From Lantana camara (lineage: Eukaryota; Streptophyta; Magnoliopsida; Lamiales; Verbenaceae), in NCBI GenBank assembly GCA_037501455.1, contig CM074858.1:35089001-35153000 (forward strand): 64,000 nt of DNA, written 5' to 3'. The notes beneath the pieces are model-generated. The model saw only the letters and a program-made list of their open reading frames with translations. It did no database searches and was not told the DNA's origin. The position numbers and the translations under genes were made by a program. Below, piece after piece: positions 21,470 to 33,080 of the stretch (position 1 is its first letter; every line of letters starts with the position of its first letter).

Positions 21470-21655
21470 TTGAAGAAACGTTGGTTCTACAATGAAGAGC
21501 CGATTAATCTTACGATAGAAGAATTACAATTTACTTCGGACTTGATGATTGTGAAGTATCCGGACGAGAGTCAAGATCGGGTTGTGGAAAGGACGAAAGG
21601 ACAGAAGCCAGAGGAACCAACTTGGGAGATAAATGTGGCAATGAAGAAGTTGTGA
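21470..21655 (+). pseudogene. Chromodomain / integrase C-terminal remnant, unit B
   Basis: The frame carries KKRWFYNEEPINLTIEEL and ends GQKPEEPTWEINVAMKKL then TGA. The end resembles the chromovirus chromodomain tail (compare ATWETEEKMKQLYPDLF in G6), and the position just before the polypurine tract fits. The catalytic core is absent. The deletion thus runs from early protease to late integrase. Confidence 0.6.
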
Positions 21656-21702
21656 CCGAGTTTGTTTGAAGCCGAGCAGAGAACCTGGGACCAGGTTCTC
21701 CT

Positions 21703-21715
21703 AAGGGGGGGAGAT
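21703..21715 (+). other. G1 polypurine tract before LTR C
   Basis: AAGGGGGGGAGAT abuts TGTGACG. Confidence 0.88.
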
Positions 21716-22240
21716 TGTGACGCCCCGTCCGATAAATCGTACAAGTATACGTCACGAGAGAGTTTACCATAGGCACTTATGTTATTTAATTCCCTTTTTA
21801 TGTGTTTAATTCCAACTTTGATTGAAAATGTGACTTAATTGACAAAAAATCCAAAATGGTAAAATATGAATTCTTGCATGACAACTTAAGAACGGAACTT
21901 ATATGAATTTAAATTAATTGTTAGAGTTTGATTTAAATAGGACATGGACCTATTTGTGTGTTTTGGGCCTAACTCATGTTAGGAAAGTTTGGGTCATTCG
22001 AGAGCAATATGAGCTCGGGAATTCGAATTCGAATTTTGACACCACCATTGGATTTGATTCGGCGATTCGGGTCTAATGGAATTTACTTTATACTTTTCGA
22101 AAACCGTTTAGACCTTGAACCTTTTTAATTTTGACCTATTGGGCCGAAAGTCATTTATTTGAGCCCGAATCCTAATAAAGCCTCTAGCCTCATATTATAT
22201 CTTGGAAACCCTAACCTTCACCTAGAATTATTAGGCACCA

Positions 22241-22248
22241 TATAAATA
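22241..22248 (+). promoter_or_regulatory. TATA box, LTR C
   Basis: TATAAATA, about 525 bp into the LTR. Confidence 0.65.
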
Positions 22249-22852
22249 GCCTTATCCCTTCTCATTTCATTTCAAACCTCACTTCACACAAATCATATCA
22301 TCCATGGAAGAGCTTCAAGAGAGGATGAAGATCTAAGACTTTCCTACACCTTCAAGAGCTCATATCTCCCTCGTTTCTTCATCATTTCAAGAGCCAAGGT
22401 AAGCTACGGATTTCCCTTGATGTGTATTTCATTTCTATCTATGAATACTAGCATGAAATTGAATGTATGAGCTTGTATGAGGAAGTCTTGTGAAAATGGT
22501 GATTTATGCCCAACTTGAAGAATGTGGTTTATATGATGAGATCTTGAATTCCTTGAGAAAGCTTTGATGACTTGAATGGTCCTTATGTGTCTTAGGTGCC
22601 GGAAATTCGTGTATGGAAGACTAGGGATTCATATCTTCATGTTTAAGCTTGAAATTCATGAAAATGGTTGTTTGAGATTTTGGGCAAAACCTTCTTAAAC
22701 TTGGAGTAATTGATGTTTTGATGCTAAGCATGAGTTATATGATGATATACTTGAATTTCGTGATGTTTTAAGGTAGATTTCGTGTTGGTTTAATGCTTTT
22801 TGGTGTTCCCCTTCTTCTTCCCGAAACTGTCAAGTTTATGCTCCAGATCTAT

Positions 22853-23047
22853 GGCCGGAACGTCCGTTCACGTTTGTGCTTTGAGCCCGGAATGGCCCTT
22901 CCGGGCTAGGGTTTGGTTTTGGCGGCGAACATGGGAACGCCCGTTCCCGTGTATGCTTGGACTGGGAACGGCCTTTCCCAGTCTCGCTGGCTTTGGGTAT
23001 GGGAAGGCCCATTCCCATGCAAGGCTATGCATGGGAATGACCGTTCC
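22853..23047. repeat. Palindrome array, LTR C
   Basis: Six units including CCGGAATGGCCCTTCCGG, GGGAACGCCCGTTCCC (about 22932), GGGAACGGCCTTTCCC, GGGAAGGCCCATTCCC and GGGAATGACCGTTCCC. Most mismatches against the other copies look like C-to-T or G-to-A changes. Confidence 0.9.
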
Positions 23048-24853
23048 CAACCACATGTTCCCCTTTTATGCATGTTCTTTTGTGTTAACTTGATCCGTTT
23101 GAGATGCTTTATGAATTATAGGTTATGATATGACTTCGATTCCATTCTTAGAAGATAATACGTCATTTTAATTGAATAACTTCGTATGAAAATGTGTCCT
23201 ATGTTATTCTACTTGATCTATGTGATTCATATCATTCCATAATGCATTGTTGAACCTTAATACTTCGTTAATTGCATGATTTGGTGGAATATGTGAACTA
23301 TGCTACGTGACCTATGTGTACACTTCATTCCATATTACATATCATTCATCTCTTGATAAGCCGTGCGTCTTACTTGGTTCATATAGAGTTTAAGTCTGCG
23401 CTTCTGTATGTCTTGTCACAGAGTTTGGTGGTGCGGGTGGGCCCGTGGTTTAGAGTGTTTGGCCCTTCACACTCTCAAACTCTACTTGCACAAGGTGAGG
23501 TTTAGGATTTTGTATAGTTATGCGACCTATGACCTTTACATGCTGATTTCTACCCTTGCATGCGAGTATACCCTACTATAAATATGTAAATATGTATGTG
23601 TTGGATATGATATGTTTATGAACTTCGCGTGTGTCCTGCGTGGGAGGGAGCCTTCGTGGCTTAAACTCCATCGCGTAGGGATAAAATATATAAACCAGTT
23701 TCTGAAGCATATGTAAGCTATTTTGGAAAAACAGTTGTGTTGTGATTATGTAGCGAGATTACCATGAAGGATTAGCATATGTTATATTCTGTTGTGATCC
23801 GTTGTGGATCTGATCCTGGAGAGCTACGGGTAATGGATCCCCAGGAATGGTTAGGGCCGTCGGGGTATTCATCTATTTCGTAGTTCCATTTGAGATATCT
23901 TCACGCGACCCATGCTGTAGGGAAGGTGTGGTATCTTGAGCTTTCAGCTAAGGCCGGGGAGGACTCTTGTGGGTTCGCTACCCCTTGAGGATGAGTCTAT
24001 TTTTAGACGATTTATTATAGATGGTTAGGGCCAACGCCTGGCTCTTCCATCATTAGAGTAGAGGTTGGATTGATTTTGATTTCTGTTATGAGGAGTTGAG
24101 GTTGGAAGCTCGTACTCGCCGAGCAGTTGATTATGTTATGTTATGGAATTCTGAATCGGGATAGAGTCTTTATGAAAAATGGTTTCTAAAACTTAAATCT
24201 ATATTTCTTTGGGTTATTTTGAAATGTTTTGGTATGCAACACCTATCCTAGGTTCATGAGTCCATCCTTTTATTTTGTGCTGTGCTCTTTATATACATAT
24301 ATATTGTGGGCGTGCGTTAGCCCCCTCACTCAGTCAGTTGACTGACACCTCATTTTATCTTTTGGTTTGCAGGTTTCCTTTTTGGCTCGAGCTAGGCGGA
24401 AGTGAGTCTTCGGAGTCACTCTTGTCAGTCTAGTAGGTGTTGGGATGCATTTGTCGCATACTTTGCCTATGTTATGTATCTATGTTTCACACTTGCAGAT
24501 TATGTTTACATTCTACCTAGATTTAAACCCGTGTGGGGTTAGTAAGTTAGTATTTGGATGTTATGGATATTGATGATATTTATGTTGTTTATTATGTTGG
24601 ATTACGAATTGATATTCGGGACGAGGTATCTATGCTAGTTGAACCCGTCACCTGCTTTGCATGTTTTGTTTTAAATGCTTCCGCTATCTATTGTTGTTGG
24701 TTTTAATTGCTTCCGCACTCTGAGTTTGTCAAGTTAGATCCGCCTAGCCTAGTGTGTGAGTTGGTCTCCTCCGTCTGGCATAGACTTTCTATTTCATGAC
24801 CGAGTCTGAGTCCTAGTGCGGGGGATGTGGTATCCTCCGTCTAGGGTGCTACA

Positions 24854-24858
24854 AAAAT
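24854..24858. repeat. Target-site duplication AAAAT, right of G1 complex
   Basis: Matches 12226-12230. Sequence then resumes 'tcttcttcatccacggg', collinear with the G4 copy at about 59605. Confidence 0.88.
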
Positions 24859-26043
24859 TCTTCTTCATCCACGGGATTAGCATCCGAACTTCATCTCGGA
24901 AATCAACCCTTCAACATTGCCCGAACCCTCTTACAAAATCAACCCCTAATCTCGTCCCGAAATCTACTTCTAATCACCACCTTGATCAAGATTCCGTGCT
25001 TATCCTTAATGAGTTTAAATTGGTGAATTGAACCTGTTTTCCAATTGCCTACACGTGAGCGTATAATTTCCTTCCAAAGAGTCTTTGCCTTTCTTTATCG
25101 TTTCCATTTGTTGCTCCATATTTTCCAATTCAACATTACAATACGACAATTCAGCTTGGATTTGGGAAATGAACTCAAATCCTGTCCTTAGCATTGTCAC
25201 CTTCCATGAACATGTATTTACCACGTTACTTGGCTCCTTCTAATCCCTTCCCGACTCATTTCTATCTTAGTCGAAATCTAGAGCACCCGAATTCAAACTC
25301 TTCCCGATCTTGACTTCTACAAACTCGATTTCTAATCACTAGGTTTATTTAGAAATCCTTCTTTGTCTACCCTTGGTGCATAACTCCCACCAGACCCATT
25401 TTACCTTGACTCCTCTTAATTATCAATTCCTTTTCAATGATCTGAACCCTGAACCAAAATACCTTCAAGGTTCATTCACTTCATTCCTTAGGTTAAATGA
25501 TCCTGTTGAATCTCATTAAGGCAACCTATATAGTAGAGGCACATATGTCGATCTTCTAAGTCACCACCATCCCTCGATCAACGCTTATTTCACCAAGTAT
25601 TCCTCTACCGCTGCATCTCCAAAGTCGAACCTCCCATTCCGTTCCCTAACACTTGAACTCTAGCTCCATCTAGGAAGGCCATACATCTCGAATTCTCTAT
25701 ATTCTTCCCAAATGCATCCTTCCTATCTTCCATGCTTAAGAAAGAACTTGCAATAGATTACTGTGATCGTAGAACTTGGCCGTGGTTTGATGTTATCTTC
25801 AAAACCTATAAATCGTAACTCATTTCAAGGATATATGCATGCGATTAGTGCATGCTCATGGAACGTATTTAAAACGAAAGGCACGGATCTATATAATAAT
25901 GTAACAGGTAATTCAAAAAAATTCAAAAGGAAAGAAGATTTCATGCTCAAAATCGATGCAATGCACACATTATCATGTAGTTCCTAAGCCGTACGACCTA
26001 GACTGACTCAATCACGACACGAGAGCACCAGTTTTGCAACAGG
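24859..26043 (-). mobile_element. G2 internal region, piece right of the G1 insertion
   Basis: Collinear with the G4 internal region (about 59605-60770) and near-identical to 43680-44864. It leads to the G2 primer-binding site. Apart from the coiled-coil-like frame at 25015-25224 there is no supported coding sequence; the + strand frame at 25763-25987 is not conserved in G4. Confidence 0.8.
25015..25224 (-). pseudogene. Coiled-coil-like frame conserved in three copies (G2, G2', G4)
   Basis: 69 aa containing LRTGFEFISQIQAELSYC, ELENMEQQMETIKKGKDSLEG. The charged, Leu/Met/Gln-rich spacing suggests a short coiled coil. The same words recur at 43836-44021 and, with changes, at 59665-59853 (MEDMEQQMGTLKKGKDWL). 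Position after the primer-binding site would fit a Gag N-terminal region, but no gag core is recognisable. It could also be an unrelated accessory frame. Confidence 0.4.
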
Positions 26044-26055
26044 GCTCTGATACCA
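26044..26055 (-). other. G2 primer-binding site
   Basis: GCTCTGATACCA, complement TGGTATCAGAGC, eight bases from the LTR. Confidence 0.92.
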
Positions 26056-26063
26056 CTTAAGGA

Positions 26064-28404
26064 TGTAGCACCCCAACCGGAAAGGCGCCACATCCCCCGC
26101 ACTATGAGCCCGATCCACACATGAAATGGAAAATCCATACACGAACCCAGCTCACAGCGAACGGGGACTCACTCACTCGTTAGGCTAGACGGGAACTAAA
26201 CCTTCGTAACTGAATATTAAAGGACAAGGATAAATGACAAATGTGGAAGCAAAGCATATAATCCACAACCAATTCAAGTAAAATAACGGGTTCAACTAAA
26301 ACAATGACATATTCCCGAAAATTCACATGTAAACATAAATCATAATGTACGGGTTCAAACTATCCCTAGAAGCCTGTCCCGGATTCTTATAAATATAACA
26401 TTTCCATATATACATTATTGTATAAGTTAACTTATATACAAAATACGTATGAAGTGACTTAGACTTAAATATGAGACTTGACAGACTCCGAACCCCGCCT
26501 AGCACTCCAAAACCTGCAAAAGAACTGAAAACAAAGCCGGGTTCAGTCTATAGGAGACTGATGGGTATAAACAGGGCATAGGTATAATATAAGACAATAT
26601 TTAAACATTCACATGCAAGTTATAATCCCATTTGAGGTTTTTGAAGTATTTCCCAAGTGGGTGAGATAAACAAATCATCAAAGGGGATTATAACAACCAA
26701 TTTCCATTAGGTCTTCCGTGGCCCGAAGAGTGGGCGTGCATTATCTCCAACCAACATCTTGTGTAATTTATTAAACATTCTTTCTTTCTTTCTTTTCATG
26801 CATTACATTCTTTCTTTGACATTCACGATCACTTACACCTTTTTCCTCCTGTTGGTGGACGGGTTAGCAAGGCCCGGCCACCTCCTTCATTGACCAAAAG
26901 GGGTTACATAAGTCCCCAGATGGCGCTCAGCGTCCATTCCTCGCTAACTCCTAACAAAGTCCGGTTACGTCGTACATTGGTTGGAACTAATGTAAGGGAT
27001 CACCGTCGGCCCATGCCTCCCCGGATAGCCACTCACACTAATTCCCTGGGTCCCATTCAGTGCATTCATTCATTCATTCTCACCAAAACATTTGGTAGGG
27101 TTCATAAAATAAAGGCTTTACGTTGCAATCATTTACTCTTAAAACGACTCTATATACATATAATAAATTTTGGGCCGAAATCTTTACACATTGGAGGTAT
27201 ATAGGGTCATTTAACTAAATAGTAGAGAAACCCACCTGCTACACCTTACCGAACAATACCAAGAAGAAGAAAATACTTGAGGTGTCTTATGAACCCGGCA
27301 TCTCCGCCCTGGAGAAAACTGTACAAAGGACAATATAACGTGCTCGTGAGGCTCAAGACTCCAAATGAACCACATATGACGCACGGCAATACTATTCATG
27401 TGATATGAGATGCATGAGAAGTAAAATGACGTTGGGAAGTCATGAAATCAAGCCATTCACTCAATATGTTCAAATACGTTCAACATATGAAGGTTTCATA
27501 TTCATTCTTTCTATAATTTTCACGAATCAATTCAACTCGAGCCATATATTCCATGTAATAATCCCAAACACATACAATGCTAAGCTTAATTTGGTAATTA
27601 GATAAAACAAAGTTATCCAAGTTATTTACATAAATATGAACATGAAGTGTTATCAATTTATTTCTATAATTTCATTTAGGGCAAATAAATCATGATATAT
27701 TACTCATTAACCTATTAATATGTAAATATAATTGAGAAGTAATAATTAGTACTTAATATTTACATACACTATATGCATGTATTAAAATCATGCAATACTC
27801 ATTCGATTCATGCATGCATTATAGGATATATATACACGTACACCAACTACATCCATTCTATATAATATATACTCATCACATGCACCCACACTACTTAATA
27901 CACAATTATATACATATATATAATATACAACCCCTTAGGATCGGATAATAAACATAGATCAACAAGGACGGCCATGCAAAATAAAATTTAAAAGGGAAAA
28001 AAAAAGATAAGTCAGGTAGCAACAAACAGCTAGGGTCGAAACTCCCCAAAATTAGTTCAAATAGGGTCGCGGCCGCTACTCTCTCTCTCCAGCAGCAGCA
28101 CAGGTGAAAACAAGTCGAAACTGAGGCAAATTAGGGTTGCGGGAGCGACCCAAAACGGCCTTCTCGCGGTCATGCCCGCGACTGCGTGTTGCAGTCGCAT
28201 AGCAGGGCTTCCAGCCCCTGTTTCGTCTCCATTTTTGCAGCAACAATAGGGGCCATTCCAGGACATCAAGGGCAGGGAAGTAGCAGCAAAATATTGCAGA
28301 TAAGGCAGCACAACAACTATAATAACAGCAGCAATCACACAGCCACGAAAGAGATTCAAATGGTGGAGTTAAAATTCATTCCTTCAAGCTTTCATGAAAG
28401 TTCA
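26064..28404 (-). mobile_element. G2 5' LTR, 3' part (interrupted by G3)
   Basis: Begins TGTAGCACCCCAACC beside the primer-binding site and runs until a G3 LTR terminus at 28405. It contains the usual reverse-strand module (GCGGGGGATGTGG near the end) and a palindrome array at 28134-28217. Frames such as 26890-27204 and 28057-28359 recur in copy 2 only because the whole block is duplicated. Confidence 0.85.
28134..28217. repeat. Palindrome array, G2 LTR
   Basis: GGGTTGC-GGGA-GCGACCC (28134-28151, one G:T pair), CGCGG/CCGCG (28165-28180), GCGACTGC-GTGTT-GCAGTCGC perfect (28178-28198), GGGCT-TCC-AGCCC (28205-28217). It lies about 2.1 kb from the LTR 3' end. Confidence 0.85.
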
Positions 28405-29658
28405 TGTAACACCCCGGAGCGAAGGGCGTCACATCCACCGCACCATAACCCACCACGTGAAACGAAATGGGCCTCCCTCCACGCATCAACTCATGGCGAA
28501 CGGGTGACAGATAAAAATCCAACCTAAGCTAGGCGGTCTAGACCCTACTCAGAGCGCGCAACAAAACAAAATAACGAATGCGGAAGCACCAGAACACCAA
28601 AAACAAACAAACATACTCGAGAGATTAAAAAAATATAACGAATGAAGTTATACAAACCTTTAGAAATCGAAATAAAGACATAACTTATACATATTTCAAA
28701 ACTAACAAAATGCGTAAAATAAACGAAAAACAATGCATGAGACTCAAGCTCTCCAAAACCAAGACTCAAAGACAACCGCCTAGCTCCAACTCCCAAACGG
28801 AAACCTGCAAACTCAGATCAAAAGGGGAAAAAGAGAGAAATAACGAGGGATACATAAGAGCAAGGCTTATTCAAAGCTAAAAATGTTCATGAACCGGGCG
28901 CGGTTTTTGTTTTTTTTGCATTCTAAAACATTTAACCCATGGTAATATATATAAAGAAAGAAGTTTGGGGTCGTAGGCCAAATTCAGTCAAGTTTTAGAG
29001 TTTAGAAATTCGCCCCCATTTCTCAACCATAAACGAAACATAACTTACCGAAAGCTTAACTCCAACTCACTTACTCCAAGCAAGGCGAAACGAAAACAAA
29101 AGAATTCATAAATCAATCCCACCCTTACACTGTTTTGGGGAGAGAGGTGCCCCTCTCAAAACCCCACTTATAAACTTAATGAGACGGGGGATCCACCCGC
29201 TCCTTCGAAGGGTCACGTAGCACGTGGTCGGCTCAAGAAGACCCGCCTTCCACTCGACCTCCCGAGGATGGGCCAAGTCTCCCTTTTGTGGAGAAGTATA
29301 TAGGGGTTGCAACCGGCGACCCCATGGTCGACCCGGGTCTCCCATTACATACAACTCCAGGGCCCAAACTTACACTTACACATATAAAGCTTACACTTAT
29401 CACACTTACCATACGAAGCTTATCCACAAGCCATATCAGGCTTACACACACACACTTATCAAAGCTTGTCAAAGCAAACAAAAATAGAGCTTATGTACTT
29501 ACAAAAGCGTTTTCATAGTCTCAAGACAAACGGGATAAATCCCACAAAATATGTATCCAAACACATATCTACATATATACATATATAAGTCGCATGCGGG
29601 TTCGAAATACAAATAGGGTTTTAGGTCATAATAACCAAAAGAAAAGAAAACCTCACCT
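28405..29658 (-). mobile_element. G3 LTR, truncated copy 1
   Basis: Terminus TGTAACACCCCGGAGCG, then sequence near-identical to 47229-48535 up to 'aaaacctcacct', where copia sequence begins. Compared with copy 2 about 46 bp are missing near 28850, between repeated ATACATA words. It is probably an LTR inserted in the G2 LTR; its other end is not present. Confidence 0.8.
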
Positions 29659-29840
29659 AATGGCCTCATCGGATTAGGGGAGTTCTAGACATGAACATGT
29701 AATGGAAACGCACAAAACACGTATTGGCATATAAGTAGTGTTCGCCTACGATTACAATCATTCGTATATTATTCAAAGATTGTCTGTGATATAGGGAAAG
29801 TCCCAAAGCATAACAACTTTCTAGGGCACTTTTCCCAACA
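29659..29840 (-). mobile_element. C1' copia 3' LTR fragment
   Basis: Matches 7580-7763 closely and ends CCCAACA at 29840 next to a polypurine tract. Only the LTR start (element sense) remains; the join to G3 falls in 1-2 bp of shared sequence. Confidence 0.85.
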
Positions 29841-29854
29841 ATCTCCTACTATTG
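29841..29854 (-). other. C1' polypurine tract
   Basis: AATAGTAGGAGAT on the minus strand, directly before TGTTGGG. Confidence 0.75.
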
Positions 29855-30561
29855 TCTGTAAAAGACTTTTAGGTCTATTCCAGGTTCCATCTTCCCAAGA
29901 TGTACTTTTAGAGCCATATTGACTTTGGGCATTTCCAAAGTGGATCTGCTATATTCTCTGCTGATGAGAATGTTTCTAATTTGCACATCATTAAGGAATA
30001 ACTATTTTCTTATTCACGTGATTCATAATCAAGTGCTGGTCCCTTGGTTAGGTCTCGGTTCTCTTGCTCGAGCAACCATCCATTTCATCATACAATATGG
30101 TAATGGTGTTGTTTCATGCTAGGAACTTCATCCACACATTAGATGGGGTTTCTTACCCAAACACTTAGCTTAACGGCATTCAATACGGCTAAGTATTCAA
30201 CCTTATAGTCGAATCTATAGTGTTTCTCGATTGGAACTCTTTCCAAAGCATTGTTTTGCCATCTAGGCAGAACTCGTAGCCTCTCATAGATCAATAATTA
30301 TCTATGTTTTTGATGCAATGATTACATCAAACAATCCTTTAGTGACAAGATCTTGTTGGACTCTTAATATATATCCTCATTTCTTCTAAAGTACTTAGAG
30401 GGTATTTTTACAACAATCCAGTGACCTTCTGTAAGGTTACATTTAGAATTGGCCCATTACGTTATATGCTGCGCCAAATTTTGTGGCGTACATAATTTTA
30501 CATACATTATGCTCTATTTTCACAAAAGGGTTTTGAACATTCTAACTTTCTAAGAGCTGTT

Positions 30562-30777
30562 TTAGGACAAATCCTCTTCAAATGAGATGTTCCATTGCCC
30601 ATTGAAAATTCGGTAGGAATCTTCCATACCAAAACATTTTAGTACAACGTTTATGTACCTTGATTGTGATAATCCTATTATTCTCTTAAATTTATTTCCA
30701 TAGATATTTGTCTCGAGAATATAGGATCTTTCACCAAGATCTTTCATCTCAAAATGGTTTCTAACCTGGCTTTGCAA
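30562..30777 (-). pseudogene. Ty1/copia reverse transcriptase C-terminal remnant
   Basis: 71-aa frame with the copia signature FEMKDLGERSYILETNIY then IGLSQSRYINVVLKCFGMED, the conserved region downstream of the YVDD catalytic box. It ends in MED...FNGQWNISFEEDLS. The catalytic box and RNase H frame are not intact around it. It lies about 700 bp from the polypurine tract, as expected for copia gene order, where RT-RNase H is last. Confidence 0.88.
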
Positions 30778-31454
30778 AGTACCAAATGAGAAGGATCTTT
30801 CACCAAGACCTTTATGTCATCTTCTACAATCCCAATGAGAAGGATGTCATCTTTGCAAAGTACCAAAAGTTGAACTTTAAGTCTCTAACACTTTCGTTTA
30901 CACGCTATGCTCGAATTTTAAGTCAAACAACTTTGGCTATTTCACTAATTTGAACACTCTAATTCCTAGAAGCCTGATCCAATTTCATAAATTGACCATT
31001 TGGAGTCTGCAAACCTTTTGCTTACTCCCACTAAATGAGAAATCCATGGATGTTCCATATTTATGTCTTCATCAATCTCATATTGATAAGATAAGCTTGA
31101 TTCTGTCAAGTAGTTCAACTAAGGTCCAAACGTAGTTTGCCTATATGGAATCCATTTCAGATTTCATAATTATTTTCACTGCTCAGATTCCAAATCTGAC
31201 AACGCCTCCTCATGGGTAAATAGATCAATATCCACTTAAGAAGATTTTATGGAGTAAACCATATTATCTTGTGGGCTATCTAGGAATACGTTCTGAACGC
31301 ATTGACAGAGGAGTGTTCACACGTGTGCTATCTCTTTGATTTGGCTAAGTTTTATCAGCACGGTTCATCTCTTCCTAATTATGGCGTGGCTTTTGTCCTC
31401 AAACCTTTTGAAGTCATTAGACTTACCTTTCTTCTCTCTTAGGAACGATTCCTC

Positions 31455-31692
31455 AAGAAAGGTATATTCTTTAAAACAAACAACATTTGTTCAAAAGAAC
31501 CGTAGAAACAATATTCTATATTGTTTGCATAGACTTGAACTAGTTTCAATCTCATCTCTCAAATTCTTCTTCAATTATGGAGACTCAAGAGAGATACTTT
31601 CTTTAGAACAAACAAGATTTGATTAAAAGAATTGCAAAAGCAATACTATATATTGTTCATATAAACTTGAACTTGTTTCAAGTTTATCTCCC
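31455..31692. repeat. Two diverged tandem repeats, ~133 bp period, in C1'
   Basis: Blocks from about 31455 and 31588 share 'tttctttaga/ttctttaaaa', 'caaacaa.attt', 'caatactatatattgtt/caatattctatattgtt' and 'aaacttgaactagtttcaa'-like words in order. Confidence 0.65.
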
Positions 31693-32961
31693 ACTGTCTT
31701 CTTCTCTCAAGAAGACTCCCACAGTCCTCTTCATATAAGAAGACAATCACAAAATTCTAAGATACGAATTATTAGGGAATTTTGAAAGCCACAATTCATA
31801 GTGCATTCAAGGGACTGATTTGGAATTTACAAGATTCAAAATCCCAACTGCATTTTTCTGAAGCGTAAGTTTAGAACGAAGGTATGTCAGTAACTCTTAA
31901 CAAGGAACGAACCATATCCTATAGGGTTTTGTTCCTTCATTCAAAAAATACTAAGTTATTCTTGAATGAGCTTACTGAGGGATAATCCTATTATCCCTGA
32001 GATGACTAAGGAATTAGTCAATTAGGTATTTGCCACCTTGATCCGATCAAGTTGCTAATATCTTATGACCACTAAGGTTCCTAACCTCCCATTTTGAAAT
32101 TCTAGTAATTTCACAAAAGTTTCAAATTCGTACTTCATTAAGCATTCTCATTCATAATGATTAAACTAATGATTTTGTCTAGCGCTTACATTAAGCAATT
32201 TAAAATCACTAGTATGGATCGAAATCCATACATACTTTGGGACATTCTTTCGTTTCATATAAATTAGGATTCAGGAACGTTTCCCTCAAAATAGGATTCT
32301 TAGGAAGTTAAGTCTTTGAGTTCATTTTCATAAAATGATCTTAAGATGATTAACTTGCGAATCCTATTTATGACGTTCCAAAGTTATTCGAAACTTTGTC
32401 ATCTTACTTGTGTTATCTCTTTGTATGTTCAAAACATCAATGCTTTGAGTTTTGTACAACAATTTGTGTAAAATTAACTCAAAACTAGTGAATTCTGATC
32501 CTATCGGAATTACCACAACGAGAGACGCACATAGTATCCTTATACTCTATACAGTTTCTTTCCAAGGCCCTAGTTTGCCCCTGTGGAAGTTAAAGTCTGA
32601 TCTTTCTCTCTTTTAGGCTTTCCCTTCTCTCATCCCTCTATCGGGTTTTAAAGGTTTCTTCTTCTTTGGCCTTGATGCCTTTACCTCAATAGGTTTAGAA
32701 GAAGAACTAATCATCATTACCTTTTAGTCCTTTATAAGGATGCTCTCTTAAGTTATCAACTAACTTGATCAACTAAACTACAATAACATCATCTAAGATT
32801 GAGCAAAAGGGTCTAAAATGATGATAAAAGTAATTCAAGCAATCAGTGGACTAAGAACTCATTTCTTAGTTTGTGTACATGGCTGCAAGGTTCTCCTTAG
32901 TGAGGACTTTCAGTCCATGTTACACGTGTATTCCTTCATACAAATATGAAACAATTCCTTC

Positions 32962-33080
32962 AATGTCTTATACGTTGTAACACGTTCGTAAGAGAGTACA
33001 ATTGATCTTAAGTGTTCCTATCATGTGCTATACTTTGTAACACATCTATGAGGGAGTACAATGTCTCTTAAGTATTTGGA
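32962..33080. repeat. Two diverged tandem repeats, ~64 bp period, in C1'
   Basis: 'tatac.ttgtaacac', 'gag.gagtacaat' and 'cttaagt' recur in order at about 32968 and 33031. Confidence 0.6.

Larger units (their letters stand above)
21716..24853 (+). mobile_element. G1 LTR C, 3138 bp (3' LTR of the left complex)
   Basis: Starts TGTGACGCCCCGTCC after a polypurine tract, ends AGGGTGCTACA, and is followed by AAAAT, the duplication also found before LTR A. There is no primer-binding site after it, so it acts as a 3' LTR. TATAAATA at 22241. It is most like LTR E ('aacgtccgttcacg', 'atgaccgttcccaaccacatg'). Confidence 0.94.

Noticed and set aside
28186..28527. 113-aa + frame also found at 47010-47351
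   Set aside because: It recurs only because the block is duplicated, and it spans the G2/G3 junction.
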